A stretch of 64,000 nucleotides of DNA, taken from the NCBI GenBank assembly GCA_963701015.1, contig OY969556.1, forward strand, positions 3,224,001 to 3,288,000, given 5' to 3'. A program made the translations under genes and the position numbers. This DNA comes from MFD09286-c1 sp963701015 (GTDB lineage: Bacteria > Bacteroidota > Bacteroidia > Bacteroidales > DTGW01). Positions 1 through 8,638 of the stretch are shown in pieces. Under the pieces are notes generated by a model that saw nothing but the letters and a program-made list of their open reading frames with translations, was not told where the DNA came from and did not search any database. Numbering within the stretch: position 1 is the stretch's first letter; every line of letters starts with the position of its first letter.

Positions 1-204
1 AATATTGGAGGAACATTAATACCTTTGAATGAGTTGCCAAACAGGCTCGACGAAATTCCTACGGAAAAGGAAATTGTGATAATTTGCAGAAGTGGTGTAA
101 GAAGCATGACTGCTGCAAACTATTTAAATAAGTTTAATCCAAACATGAAACTTAATAATTTAAAAGGCGGAGTTTTGGCGTGGAGCAAGGTTTTTGACAA
201 ATAA
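1..204 (+). CDS. Rhodanese domain, C-terminal part of a gene cut by the window edge
   Basis: Frame 1 is open from the first base to a TAA at 202-204 and gives 67 residues. It contains CRSGVRS, the rhodanese active-site loop with its catalytic cysteine, followed by a KGGVLAW strand that is typical of the C-terminal end of rhodanese domains. The missing upstream part could be a stand-alone sulfurtransferase or the rhodanese tail of a MoeB/ThiF-type E1 enzyme; the sequence here cannot decide. It meets the acetyltransferase gene tail to tail with two bases between the stop codons. Confidence 0.8.
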   Translation, partial: NIGGTLIPLNELPNRLDEIPTEKEIVIICRSGVRSMTAANYLNKFNPNMKLNNLKGGVLAWSKVFDK

Positions 205-206
205 CT

Positions 207-791
207 CTATAACTTAAAATTTATTTTTAACTCAGGCCATTCTTCCTTTAAAATACTATAATAAACGGTATTTCTTCTAAACCCATCACTCATAAGCATG
301 TGGCTTCTAAAAATCCCTTCAAACTTACCGCCAATTTTTTCAATAGCATTGCGCGAATTTAAGTTTCGCTCATCAGTCTTTAATTCAATCCGTTCAAATT
401 GTAATTCTTCAAACAGATAAGACAATAATAAATATTTACAATTCCGGTTCAATCCGGTTTTCTGAAATTGTTTTCCAATCCATGTTCCACCAATTTCAAG
501 ACGTTTATCATAGTTTGATATGCTTAAAAAACTTGTACTGCCAGCATAGGCATTTTGTGTTTTATCAAAAATTACAAATGGATATCTTGTTTTCTTTATC
601 CTATCTTTTAGTGCATTTTCGATGTATTTAGTAAGTAGTGTTTTTGTATAAATTTGAGAAGGTGTATATTTTATGAGATCTTTATCGGAAGTTGCAATGG
701 GCAATAATTTTTCAATATCTTCTATTTTTAATGGACGGAGAAATGCACGGTTATTTTCTAAAATTATATCGTTTTCAAAAATTAAATCCAT
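207..791 (-). CDS. GNAT-family N-acetyltransferase (RimJ/RimL-like)
   Basis: A 194-residue protein of the Acetyltransf_3 type. It has an LRPLKIEDIEKL start, a central beta strand with GGTWIGKQFQKTG that matches the acetyl-CoA pyrophosphate-binding region, and ERIELKTDERNLNSRNAIEKIGG, the conserved helix-strand near the end of the fold. Relatives acetylate the N-termini of ribosomal proteins or small amines such as spermidine; the acceptor cannot be read from sequence. It lies 7 bases downstream of the small hypothetical gene on the same strand and may be cotranscribed with it. Confidence 0.85.
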   Translation of the reverse strand: MDLIFENDIILENNRAFLRPLKIEDIEKLLPIATSDKDLIKYTPSQIYTKTLLTKYIENALKDRIKKTRYPFVIFDKTQNAYAGSTSFLSISNYDKRLEIGGTWIGKQFQKTGLNRNCKYLLLSYLFEELQFERIELKTDERNLNSRNAIEKIGGKFEGIFRSHMLMSDGFRRNTVYYSILKEEWPELKINFKL

Positions 792-798
792 TGATCAT

Positions 799-1170
799 TT
801 ATTTTACATTTTTAAAATAATGCCGGGTTAATACTTTTTTCAAGTCGCGCACAATTATTTGATGTGCTATAATTTCAATATGGCTATATTCAGGTATTTC
901 GGCTTGAGTATTTGCAATTTCTTTATCAGTTATATCAACCTGGTATAATACTGAAAGTAACTTCTGATAATTACTATTTACTAAAGATTCAATTTGTATT
1001 TTTAATTGTTGAAATAGTTCATTATAAGCTGTAGCAGTATTTCCTGAAAAGGTGATGGTTAAGCCAAACAATCCAAAATCCTTCATTATTTGTTCTGCGG
1101 TTTCCTGTACTAGAATTTTTTCATTTAATAATTCAGCAATATTGCTCTTATGTATTTTAGGTAATTGCAT
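799..1170 (-). CDS. Hypothetical protein, 123 aa
   Basis: I do not recognise this family. The product is soluble, mixed alpha/beta and without signal peptide or cysteine motifs. The start ATG lies at 1170 with an AT-rich leader and no Shine-Dalgarno motif. It sits between the Anbu gene (64-base gap) and the acetyltransferase gene (7-base gap), all on the minus strand, so it could be a distal member of the Anbu transcription unit. Nothing in its sequence supports a function. Confidence 0.6.
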   Translation of the reverse strand: MQLPKIHKSNIAELLNEKILVQETAEQIMKDFGLFGLTITFSGNTATAYNELFQQLKIQIESLVNSNYQKLLSVLYQVDITDKEIANTQAEIPEYSHIEIIAHQIIVRDLKKVLTRHYFKNVK

Positions 1171-1233
1171 AAATTGAATATTTTGGCGAAAACAAAGAAA
1201 TTTTTGCTTTTTATTTTGCTAAATTATTCAATT

Positions 1234-1959
1234 TTAATCAATTTCATTCAAGAATGCATCCATCCAATCATCAGGCATATCATGGACCGCTTGTGTGAGT
1301 TTTTCACCCCATAATTTACCGATGGCTTGTAAATCGCTATGTTCATAACGGTGTACTTTTAATTTCCTTTTTATTGGATCGTAAATAATAACATCAATAG
1401 GATAATTAACATCATTTGTACTAACGCGGGTAGAATCGAATGATAAAAAACCGGTTTTCAAGGCAAACCGAATGGTGGAGTCAAATTTTATAGTGCGTTT
1501 CAACACTGGTTTCCCATATCCCGAGTTGCCAATAATTGTATATGGCGAACCACTTTCAATTTCAATCCAGTTTCCTTCGGGGTACAATAAAAATAATTTA
1601 TGCTCAGCGTCGCCTTTTAACTGACCTCCAACAATTGTGTGAATATTGAATGATAAACCTGCCTTTTCAAGCGATTCCTTATCTTCTTCAGCAACTTGCT
1701 TTATTTGTTCACCAAAGGCATTTACTACCTGATATAGTTTCGAATACAATTTGTGATTATCTTCAAATACATCGGAGAAATACGTTAACGCTTTATCGCG
1801 CAACGATCTCAAACCAGAAGTCATAACAAATACATTCTGATTATTTTTTGAATAAATTTTATATTTTTCAGCTGTTGAAGTTTCATTTCCTGATGTTAAC
1901 CGGGTGTCGGAAATGGCAACAATTCCGGTCTGAATTTTAATTCCGAGGCAATACGTCAT
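1234..1959 (-). CDS. Anbu, proteasome-like (Ntn-hydrolase) peptidase
   Basis: The 241-residue product begins MTYCLGIK, so Thr2 would become the N-terminal nucleophile after Met removal, as in proteasome beta subunits and HslV. GIVAISDTRLTSG provides the next core strand with the conserved aspartate region, and TIVGGQ and YTIIGNSGYGKP match later Anbu strands. The length fits Anbu (about 240 residues). Anbu forms ring- or helix-like assemblies; its substrates are not established. It is the last gene of a four-gene minus-strand run (ATP-grasp, alpha-E, transglutaminase, Anbu) with gaps of 29, 6 and 30 bases, the association known from comparative genomics of this family. Confidence 0.9.
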   Translation of the reverse strand: MTYCLGIKIQTGIVAISDTRLTSGNETSTAEKYKIYSKNNQNVFVMTSGLRSLRDKALTYFSDVFEDNHKLYSKLYQVVNAFGEQIKQVAEEDKESLEKAGLSFNIHTIVGGQLKGDAEHKLFLLYPEGNWIEIESGSPYTIIGNSGYGKPVLKRTIKFDSTIRFALKTGFLSFDSTRVSTNDVNYPIDVIIYDPIKRKLKVHRYEHSDLQAIGKLWGEKLTQAVHDMPDDWMDAFLNEID

Positions 1960-1989
1960 AAATTTTTAATAATATACAGATAAAAATAA

Positions 1990-2835
1990 TTATTGTTCAA
2001 CAACCTGTACGGCATATTTGGTTTTATTGGTGCCATTTGAGCGCACAATACCTTTTAATGTGCCACATTCACTATAATCTAACCCATGCGATACTTTTAA
2101 ATAATTGTTATCAACCATTGTATTATTGGTTGGATCGAAACCAGTCCATCCAACATTTGGGATCATCACCTCGGCCCATGCATGCATATACGCGCTTCCT
2201 TTATATTCCGATCCCTGATTAAGATATCCGCTTACATAACGAGCCGGTAAACCGGCATTTCGCATAATAGCAATATACAAATGAGTAAAATCCTGACATA
2301 CACCCTGACGAGTTTTTAAAACATCAGAAACTGTAGTTGTAGTATCGGTAACCCCGTCTTTAAACTCAATAATTTGATAAACAAATTGCATAATATTTAT
2401 ACAATAAGTAAGAATTGGTTTGTTATAATTTGGTAAAGGCAATTGAATATCGTCTTTTGAAAGTTTTGTATAAAAGCTTTGCTGTAGATAATTTAGGTGG
2501 TTAATTTTAAAACCATGAGTTTGCAATGCAATCCAACCCGACATATTTGTAAAGTCTATTGCATCAATTTGTATATTACGTTTGCCCATGCTAACATTTG
2601 CTTTAAAGTTGAACTCAAACTGGGTTAATGGTTGAGTTATACGATACTTAATTATCTGGAAACCGTTCAGGTTTTTCGATAAATAAAACTTTAAACGAGG
2701 TGTTGAACTAATATTAAAATCCTGCAATAAATAACCATCATAAGTTGAAGGGATAACCAAAAATTCTAATAATGCTTCATGAATTTTTGAACTGTAAGTA
2801 TTTACAGAATTATATGATATTGTATAATTTGCCAT
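1990..2835 (-). CDS. Transglutaminase-like cysteine protease of the Anbu cluster
   Basis: A 281-residue protein with an N-terminal beta-rich bacterial transglutaminase-type domain (about residues 1-150) followed by the catalytic core. The cysteine is in RQGVCQDFTHL, the histidine in YMHAWAEV and the aspartate in WTGFDPTNN, so the full Cys-His-Asp triad is present. Such proteins are cytoplasmic proteases or amidases rather than cross-linkers. It sits 6 bases after the alpha-E gene and 30 bases before anbu, which suggests it trims or hydrolyses a peptide-like product made by the ATP-grasp/alpha-E pair. That role is inference from gene neighbourhood. Confidence 0.88.
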   Translation of the reverse strand: MANYTISYNSVNTYSSKIHEALLEFLVIPSTYDGYLLQDFNISSTPRLKFYLSKNLNGFQIIKYRITQPLTQFEFNFKANVSMGKRNIQIDAIDFTNMSGWIALQTHGFKINHLNYLQQSFYTKLSKDDIQLPLPNYNKPILTYCINIMQFVYQIIEFKDGVTDTTTTVSDVLKTRQGVCQDFTHLYIAIMRNAGLPARYVSGYLNQGSEYKGSAYMHAWAEVMIPNVGWTGFDPTNNTMVDNNYLKVSHGLDYSECGTLKGIVRSNGTNKTKYAVQVVEQ

Positions 2836-2841
2836 AATTTT

Positions 2842-3777
2842 TTATCTTTTAAAAAATTCATTAAATATTATTTTATCAATCGAATGCAGTTTTGCAATAG
2901 TTTCACCCAGAAAACCGGTGATTTTTTCATCAATTTCTTCAACAGTTAAATACCTGAAGCTATTAATTTCTTTACCGGTTTTAAACTTAACACTATTTCG
3001 AAATCCATTGTCGGCAGGGTTTATTTCTTTAATTACCCTGTCAATATATTCAAGATTGTAAAGCACTGACCGGGGAAATACAGGATTAAAAAGAAAAAAT
3101 TCGAGCGAATCTTTTCGGTTAGGAAGTGAGTTATATACTTTACGAAACATATCTTTTGCTTCAAGGCAATCGAGCAATACGGTCCATTGGTGTGGTTCAA
3201 TAGCCTCGCCCATTTTCATTTTAAGTAAAGTGTCCGTGTCATTCATATGACTTAATAAAATTCGGGTAATTTGAATCGCCCTTTCCATATGAATTCCCAA
3301 TTGAATAAAATACCAACGAACATCGTGTAGTAATGTATGGTCAACTTTTTCCCTTACTATGGAGCATTGGGTTAAAACGTTTTGAGTAAAATCAAATAAT
3401 CCACGTGATTTATAAACATCTACCGGATAAGTTGAAACAAATAAATAATAATTATTTATTGCTTCCCAAACCTGGTTTGAAAGTGTATCGCGAACATTTC
3501 GGGCATCTTCTCGCGCCAAATAAACCGATGATATAATAGAGACAGGGTTTTTATCATCCAATGAAGCTGAAACAAGAACTTCTTCTTCCAATAACTGGTC
3601 GTGCGTATTTGGAACGCCCATCATATCAAGAACAGATGATAGTGCAATTTCAATTTGTTTGGGAACCGGAGAATCGAGCGAAGCAAAATACTGAACGCAT
3701 AAATATCGGCTCAAATGTTCAGTGCGTTCGAGGTATCTTCCCATCCAATACAAGTTATTTGCAACACGCGACAGCAT
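2842..3777 (-). CDS. Alpha-E domain protein (DUF403)
   Basis: A 311-residue, nearly all-helical protein. The start MLSRVANNLYWMGRYLERTEHLSRYL is the hallmark N-terminus of the alpha-E family. The family is found almost only beside circularly permuted ATP-grasp enzymes and is thought to act with them in amide-bond formation, but its reaction is unknown. Its start lies 29 bases downstream of the ATP-grasp stop, and its own stop 6 bases before the transglutaminase start, so translation within the operon is tightly coupled. Confidence 0.88.
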   Translation of the reverse strand: MLSRVANNLYWMGRYLERTEHLSRYLCVQYFASLDSPVPKQIEIALSSVLDMMGVPNTHDQLLEEEVLVSASLDDKNPVSIISSVYLAREDARNVRDTLSNQVWEAINNYYLFVSTYPVDVYKSRGLFDFTQNVLTQCSIVREKVDHTLLHDVRWYFIQLGIHMERAIQITRILLSHMNDTDTLLKMKMGEAIEPHQWTVLLDCLEAKDMFRKVYNSLPNRKDSLEFFLFNPVFPRSVLYNLEYIDRVIKEINPADNGFRNSVKFKTGKEINSFRYLTVEEIDEKITGFLGETIAKLHSIDKIIFNEFFKR

Positions 3778-3806
3778 TTTTATATATTTAAATTTATCTC
3801 TTTAAA

Positions 3807-5252
3807 TTATTCTTCAACTACCCAACTATCTTTAGAACCACCGCCTTGCGAAGAATTTACAATTAAGCTGCCTTTTTTAAGTGCTACCCGCGATAAACCA
3901 CCTTTCAGCACAAAACTTCTGTTTTTACCCAAAAGTGTAAATGTTCGAAGATCAATATGGCGAGGTTCAAATTTTTGCTCCTCTTCAATATAGGTTGAAT
4001 GCATTGAAAGACTCATAACTGGTTGAGCAATATAACCACGTGGGTTTGATTTTATCTTCAATTTTTCATCTTCAAGTTCTTTTTGCGAAGCTTTTGTACC
4101 TATCATTACACCATAACCTCCTGATTGATCTACAGGTTTAACTACTAATTTTGATATATTTTCAACAACATATTTTAAATCAGTTTCAACATCGCATCTA
4201 TAAGTAGGAACATTGTTTAAAATAGGTTCTTCCTTTAAATAATACTTTATAATTTCTGGAACATATGCATAAACAGCTTTATCATCAGCAACTCCTGTTC
4301 CAGGAGCATTGATTATTGTTACATTTCCTTTTCTGTATGCACCCATAATTCCTGGTACACCTAATAACGAATTTGGATTAAATACCATTGGATCCAAATA
4401 TTCGTCATCAACCCTTCTGTAAATAACATCAACTCGTTTTGGCCCGTAAACTGTTTGCATATACACAAAGTCATCTTCAACATACAAATCGTTTCCTTCA
4501 ATTAATTCAATACCCATCGACTGTGCAAGATAACTATGCTCATAATAGGCAGAATTGTACATGCCCGGGGTTAAAATTGCACAAACAGGATTATCAACAC
4601 CTTCGGGACAAACGGACTTTATTATTTCAAGCAATTCACTGGTATAAGTATTTATTCCGCTTATTGTAAACTGTGAGAATAATGGAGAAAGCGTCCTTTT
4701 CATGGCTTCGCGGTTTGCCAACACATAACTTACTCCCGATGGGCATCTTACATTATCTTCAAGTACATAGAATTTGCCATCACTATGCTTTATTAAGTCG
4801 GTTCCCGAAATATGGTTATATATAGCGCCATACGGGTTTAATTCAAACATTTGTTTGTTATAATTTGCACAACTTGCAATTAAATCAGTCGGCACTATTT
4901 TGTCATGAAGAATATGCTTTTTATGATATAAATCGAAAAGAAACAAATTAATTGCCATGTTCCTCTGAATAAGTCCTTTTTCAAGTATATCCCATTCAGT
5001 TTTTCGAATTAGGCGTGGAAGTAAATCAAAGGGAAAAATCCGTTCAGTTCCTTTATTATTTTGCTGATAGGTTACAAAAGTTATACCCTGACTTAGAAAT
5101 GATTTTTTTGCATAATCATTCAACACTTTGTAATCATTAGGGGTCATAGCATTAAAGTAGTTCACCAGGTTGGCATAATTGCCATTCACTTTCGAAGGCG
5201 ACTCGAAAACCTCGTCAAGTAATCCTTCTTCAATCAAATAATCAGAAAACAT
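3807..5252 (-). CDS. Circularly permuted ATP-grasp ligase (DUF404/DUF407 type)
   Basis: The 481-residue product matches the circularly permuted ATP-grasp type 2 family. Visible blocks include DGKFYVLEDNVRCPSGVSY (nucleotide/Mg-binding acidic and Asn residues), a central GVPGIMGAYRKGNVTIINAPGTGVADDKA block, and VVKPVDQSGGYGVMIG, the glycine-rich ATP-binding loop. C-terminally it carries RHIDLRTF. The family is predicted to ligate amino acids or peptides to an unknown acceptor. It is the first gene of the minus-strand Anbu operon. A 14-bp perfect palindrome lies 40 bp upstream of its start. Confidence 0.88.
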   Translation of the reverse strand: MFSDYLIEEGLLDEVFESPSKVNGNYANLVNYFNAMTPNDYKVLNDYAKKSFLSQGITFVTYQQNNKGTERIFPFDLLPRLIRKTEWDILEKGLIQRNMAINLFLFDLYHKKHILHDKIVPTDLIASCANYNKQMFELNPYGAIYNHISGTDLIKHSDGKFYVLEDNVRCPSGVSYVLANREAMKRTLSPLFSQFTISGINTYTSELLEIIKSVCPEGVDNPVCAILTPGMYNSAYYEHSYLAQSMGIELIEGNDLYVEDDFVYMQTVYGPKRVDVIYRRVDDEYLDPMVFNPNSLLGVPGIMGAYRKGNVTIINAPGTGVADDKAVYAYVPEIIKYYLKEEPILNNVPTYRCDVETDLKYVVENISKLVVKPVDQSGGYGVMIGTKASQKELEDEKLKIKSNPRGYIAQPVMSLSMHSTYIEEEQKFEPRHIDLRTFTLLGKNRSFVLKGGLSRVALKKGSLIVNSSQGGGSKDSWVVEE

Positions 5253-5291
5253 AAATTAAGTATTAATTACCCATATTTCAATAATAATAAT

Positions 5292-5305
5292 ATGTAAATT
5301 TACAT
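5292..5305. promoter_or_regulatory. 14-bp perfect palindrome upstream of the Anbu operon
   Basis: ATGTAAATTTACAT is a perfect palindrome in the otherwise featureless AT-rich leader of the ATP-grasp gene, 40 bp upstream of its start. Such a site could be an operator for a dimeric regulator. Chance occurrence in AT-rich DNA is possible, so this is only a candidate. The rest of 5253-5522 holds nothing else I can support apart from the terminator of the next gene. Confidence 0.3.
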
Positions 5306-5456
5306 TATTTTATTATTTTATACCCTATTTTAACATTATAAAATATTTAAATAAGTAATTTATATTTTAATACCCCTAAATTAATCATTTATTCTTTTGC
5401 TTGATTTATATATTTATTTTAAAAAATTGAATATTTGCCAATAAGCTCTGAAAACA

Positions 5457-5498
5457 AAAAACACAGTAGAAAATAGTAACAATTCTCCACTGTGTTTT
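5457..5498 (-). terminator. Rho-independent terminator of the 82-aa membrane protein gene
   Basis: AAAACACAGT pairs with ACTGTGTTTT, extended inward by AGAA/TTCT with a two-base bulge. Read on the minus strand the stem is followed by a T-rich tract (TTTTTTGTTTTC). It lies just downstream of the gene ending at 5523. Confidence 0.7.
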
Positions 5499-5522
5499 AA
5501 CAACCTACATTAACCGCAAGGG

Positions 5523-5771
5523 CTATTTTATGTCTTCTTGTTTTTCCGCTTCACCTTTACAACAACCGTCGCCACAACAATGCTTTGTTAAAATAAACAA
5601 CGCAATTGCCAATAAAAGAAAACTGTTGGCAGCCCCAAACAAGTTCATGGGATGATGCATCATGCTACCAGGCGGGCAGCTTTTGAAAAATTCGGCAATA
5701 ATTATTGCCCAAATCATTAAGACAACCCCAACTATGGTTGAAGCATATCCAATCCACCGTAAGATTTTCAT
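5523..5771 (-). CDS. Small two-TM membrane protein with a Cys-rich tail
   Basis: The 82-residue product has two hydrophobic helices (about residues 8-28 and 46-62) separated by a short loop containing SCPPGSMMHHP, and a cytoplasmic tail KHCCGDGCCKGEAEKQ with two CC pairs. The Cys pairs and the His-His in the loop suggest possible metal binding, but I do not recognise a named family. It is a monocistronic gene with its own terminator at 5457-5498. Confidence 0.65.
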   Translation of the reverse strand: MKILRWIGYASTIVGVVLMIWAIIIAEFFKSCPPGSMMHHPMNLFGAANSFLLLAIALFILTKHCCGDGCCKGEAEKQEDIK

Positions 5772-5884
5772 AATAAAATTTTTAAATTGTTTTGAATGCA
5801 GTTAAAGATAATATAAAATCGAACTATTTTCAATTAATTTTAAATTCAATAGATTGATTTTTATATTATTAGTTTTAATTTCAG

Positions 5885-5932
5885 TTATTGTGTTAAATAC
5901 AATAACTTTTTAATTCAGGATACTTATATTTG
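5885..5932 (+). promoter_or_regulatory. Candidate promoter and inverted repeat before the SiaC-like gene
   Basis: TATATTTG at 5925-5932 fits the Bacteroidota -7 element TAnnTTTG and would start transcription about 17 bases before the ATG at 5955. No good -33 TTTG is seen. Just upstream, TTATTGT (5885-5891) and ACAATAA (5899-5905) form a 7-bp inverted repeat with a 7-base spacer, in a position where a regulator could bind. Confidence 0.35.
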
Positions 5933-5954
5933 TGCCAATTAAAATTGTTATTTT

Positions 5955-6335
5955 ATGGAACAGTTTTATATAGCTAAGACTAAATATTCGCCACTTGTAA
6001 TTTTGAACAAAGAAAATGGGGAATTCCAATTTTCAGGTCGTTCGTTGCCCGAAGATGCCTGGGGATTTTATAAACCTGTAATTGATTGGATAAATTTATA
6101 TATTGAAAATCCAAACCAATCTACAATTTTAAGTTTTGAGTTTGAATACTTAAACAGCGCATCATCAAAAGTAATTATTGAAATTATTAATATGATGATT
6201 ATTCTTATTGAAAAAGGTTATAATGTAAAAGTAAATTGGCGTTATTGTAAAGATGATGATTCAATTTTGGAAACCGGTAAAATTTTTGCAAATTCAAGTG
6301 AAGTTCCTTTCGATTTCATTATTTATAATGAATAA
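5955..6335 (+). CDS. SiaC-family regulatory phosphoprotein (DUF1987)
   Basis: A 126-residue protein that matches the DUF1987/SiaC fold: an N-terminal strand pair, GEFQFSGRSLPEDAWGFYKPVIDWI, which is the conserved SiaC segment, then FEFEYLNSASSKVIIEIINMM with the serine-containing helix start where SiaC relatives are phosphorylated. In Pseudomonas SiaC is controlled by a kinase/phosphatase pair and regulates a diguanylate cyclase. No SiaB kinase or SiaA phosphatase is adjacent here, so its partner must be elsewhere. Confidence 0.75.
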   Translation: MEQFYIAKTKYSPLVILNKENGEFQFSGRSLPEDAWGFYKPVIDWINLYIENPNQSTILSFEFEYLNSASSKVIIEIINMMIILIEKGYNVKVNWRYCKDDDSILETGKIFANSSEVPFDFIIYNE

Positions 6336-6451
6336 AGCAAATTCTAATAGTAGTACAAATTAGTGCCTAAGCCCTCATAGTATAATAAATAAAACATTTT
6401 GGATGTATAAAACTATCCTGCATTATTCTCAATTCATTATTCTATTGTGGC

Positions 6452-6616
6452 TTAAAAAAAATGTTTAAAAAGATAGTTCGTTAATTTTTCACCACTTTCC
6501 TTTTTATTAAGTTCAACATTTTTCTGAACTTCTTTTCTTGCTTCATCCATTTCGGTTTGAATTGGATCTCTTTCAAACCAATGGCTTGAAAAATTATCAA
6601 TGTTTGTTCGGTTCAT
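6452..6616 (-). CDS. Hypothetical small protein, 54 aa
   Basis: An open frame runs on the minus strand from ATG at 6616 to TAA at 6452. The product begins MNRTNIDNFSSHWFERDP and continues with a charged, helix-prone stretch (MDEARKEVQKNVELNKKE) and ends in KHFF. The coding-like composition (mixed charged residues, no low-complexity Lys/Asn/Ile run) and its position in a 468-bp gap make it a plausible real gene. No family is recognised. The remaining parts of 6336-6803 show nothing else I can support. Confidence 0.45.
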   Translation of the reverse strand: MNRTNIDNFSSHWFERDPIQTEMDEARKEVQKNVELNKKESGEKLTNYLFKHFF

Positions 6617-6803
6617 GGCTTCTATATTTTATAAGTTTAAATACTATAACTTATTTAATTGAAATAAAGGTACATCGCCACTACTTTAAATTTTGTTAAA
6701 CCTGTATGATATTCCTCAGTATATGAAATGATATAATAAATACAAAATACGGCTAGTTTTAAAATGCAGTTTTAAAATGGGAAATAAATTAAGAAAATAT
6801 CCG

Positions 6804-7172
6804 TTAGCCTAAAAACTTTTTCATAATTCCCAATAATTCATCTTCATTTATAGGTTTAGATATATATTCATCGAACCCGGCTTTTAAAATTTTTTCTTTA
6901 TCGCCAACCATGGTATAAGCGGTTTGCGCAATTACCGGAACAGTAATATTTAAATCTTTCAATTTTTTTATAGTTTCATAACCATTTAATTTGGGCATCT
7001 TAATATCCATTAAAACTAAATCGAAATTATTATTGACCAAATGTTCCAACGCCTCAAGCCCATTATAAGCTTTACTTATATTTATGCAAGTTGGCTCAAG
7101 ATATTCCTCAAGCAGATAAAAATTTACTTCTTCGTCTTCAACTATGAGTAGTTTTTTATCGCTCCAATCCAT
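6804..7172 (-). CDS. Stand-alone response-regulator receiver domain
   Basis: A 122-residue CheY-like protein with no output domain. It has the acidic pair in LIVEDEE, the phospho-acceptor aspartate in LVLMDIKMPKLNGYE, the threonine/alanine switch in VIAQTAYT and the lysine in YISKPI, so all receiver residues are in place. It follows the membrane histidine kinase by 45 bases on the same strand and is probably its phosphorelay partner. It could also receive phosphate from the hybrid kinase further downstream in the window, which carries a very similar receiver. Confidence 0.9.
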   Translation of the reverse strand: MDWSDKKLLIVEDEEVNFYLLEEYLEPTCINISKAYNGLEALEHLVNNNFDLVLMDIKMPKLNGYETIKKLKDLNITVPVIAQTAYTMVGDKEKILKAGFDEYISKPINEDELLGIMKKFLG

Positions 7173-7217
7173 AATTCATTGTATAAATAAAATTCAAAAA
7201 TAATAATAGCAGGTTTT

Positions 7218-8504
7218 TTATTGACTTACCTGAATTGGCAATGAAAAATAAAATATTGAACCTTCCTGGTAATGCGAAGTGAACCAGATTTTACCATTGA
7301 GTAATTCAACCAAATGTTTTGATAAAGACAAGCCTATACCGGAACCACGGGCGAATTTTAATTCAGTGTCGTCTTCATCTTTTACAAACCGGTTAAATAT
7401 TTGAGGCTGAAATTCTTCTTTGATTCCCCTTCCTGTATCTTCTACATAAAATATTGCTTTGTCGCCTTCCAGATAATATCCAAATTTAATATAGCCTTCT
7501 TTCGTAAATTTAATTGCATTGCTCAATAAATTTGAAACTATCTGTTCAAGCCTAATAGGGTCGGTTTCCAGGAATAGGCTATTTAACTGATTATCAGTCA
7601 ATAATTTAATTTCATTTTTACCTAATTGGCTTAATAAATTTTTAAAGTTTTGCTGAAGCCTGTCAAATAATTCATTTACATTAACAACCTGTGGGTTTAT
7701 TTTTAATTGTCCCGATTCAATTTGTGATATGTCCAGGATATCAGAAACAATTTGCATCAGGTAATTGCAATTTTCAGTAATTAAGTGGGAATAATTTAAC
7801 TTTTTCTCCTTTGGGAGTTCCTTTTTTGCCATGAGTGTAGTGAATCCAACAATTGCATTTAAAGGTGTACGTATTTCGTGGCTCATATTGGCCAAAAATG
7901 CCGATTTAAGCTTATCGGACTGTTGAGCAAGTTTGTATTGCCTTATATAGTTATTCTTAGCGCTAACTATTAATATGGAATAAATGCCAATAAACATAAA
8001 CAAAAATGCATAACTATCAATAATTCTTGCATGTTCAGTGGGATAAATAGGGATTAAATCTGGTATTAAATACTCAAGGCAAAATAGGAAAATTAAATTT
8101 AATAAAACCAGAATTGTTATAAAAAATATTTGTTTATTGTCCCAAATAAAAATCATAACAGAATAATAAGCCAGGAAAATATACATTGCTGAGCCGCGGG
8201 AACCATAATTTAATAACCAATAAAAATTACAAAAGAATAAAGTGTAAGTACTAAAAACCCATTTTGAAATTATTGAATAATTAAAAATTCTGGCAATTAT
8301 ATAATTAGAAGAATAAATAATAAATGAGATTGTTACTAACCAAATATTAATTGAACTAAATCCTAAAAAAAAATTAGTCAAAACCCCCACACCTGAGCAA
8401 ATTCCTGAAAACAAGCTATATGACATTACAAGTTTATCGTCATAAGCAAATAATTCATCTTTTCCAATAATACTTGTTAATAAGTCCTTTATAACTTTTG
8501 CCAT
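7218..8504 (-). CDS. Membrane sensor histidine kinase
   Basis: The 428-residue protein has about six N-terminal membrane helices (roughly residues 28-185) with no evident sensor domain, then a HisKA dimerisation domain with the phospho-histidine in ANMSHEIRTPLNAIVGF and a HATPase domain with N-box LLSNAIKFT, G1 DTGRGI, and G2 GSGIGLSLSKHL. Signal detection is probably by the membrane helices. It is transcribed with the stand-alone receiver gene downstream and divergently from the alpha-oxoamine synthase gene. Confidence 0.9.
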   Translation of the reverse strand: MAKVIKDLLTSIIGKDELFAYDDKLVMSYSLFSGICSGVGVLTNFFLGFSSINIWLVTISFIIYSSNYIIARIFNYSIISKWVFSTYTLFFCNFYWLLNYGSRGSAMYIFLAYYSVMIFIWDNKQIFFITILVLLNLIFLFCLEYLIPDLIPIYPTEHARIIDSYAFLFMFIGIYSILIVSAKNNYIRQYKLAQQSDKLKSAFLANMSHEIRTPLNAIVGFTTLMAKKELPKEKKLNYSHLITENCNYLMQIVSDILDISQIESGQLKINPQVVNVNELFDRLQQNFKNLLSQLGKNEIKLLTDNQLNSLFLETDPIRLEQIVSNLLSNAIKFTKEGYIKFGYYLEGDKAIFYVEDTGRGIKEEFQPQIFNRFVKDEDDTELKFARGSGIGLSLSKHLVELLNGKIWFTSHYQEGSIFYFSLPIQVSQ

Positions 8505-8638
8505 TTACAATAGTATTTCGAAATGAAATTAATCAAATTTATCAAGTATTGCAATATATTTTTTTAAACTAACTGGGAATAATTTTTACTTGTTCTTTGA
8601 ATAATTTTTTTGTATAAACGTTTTAAAAAAAAATAATT

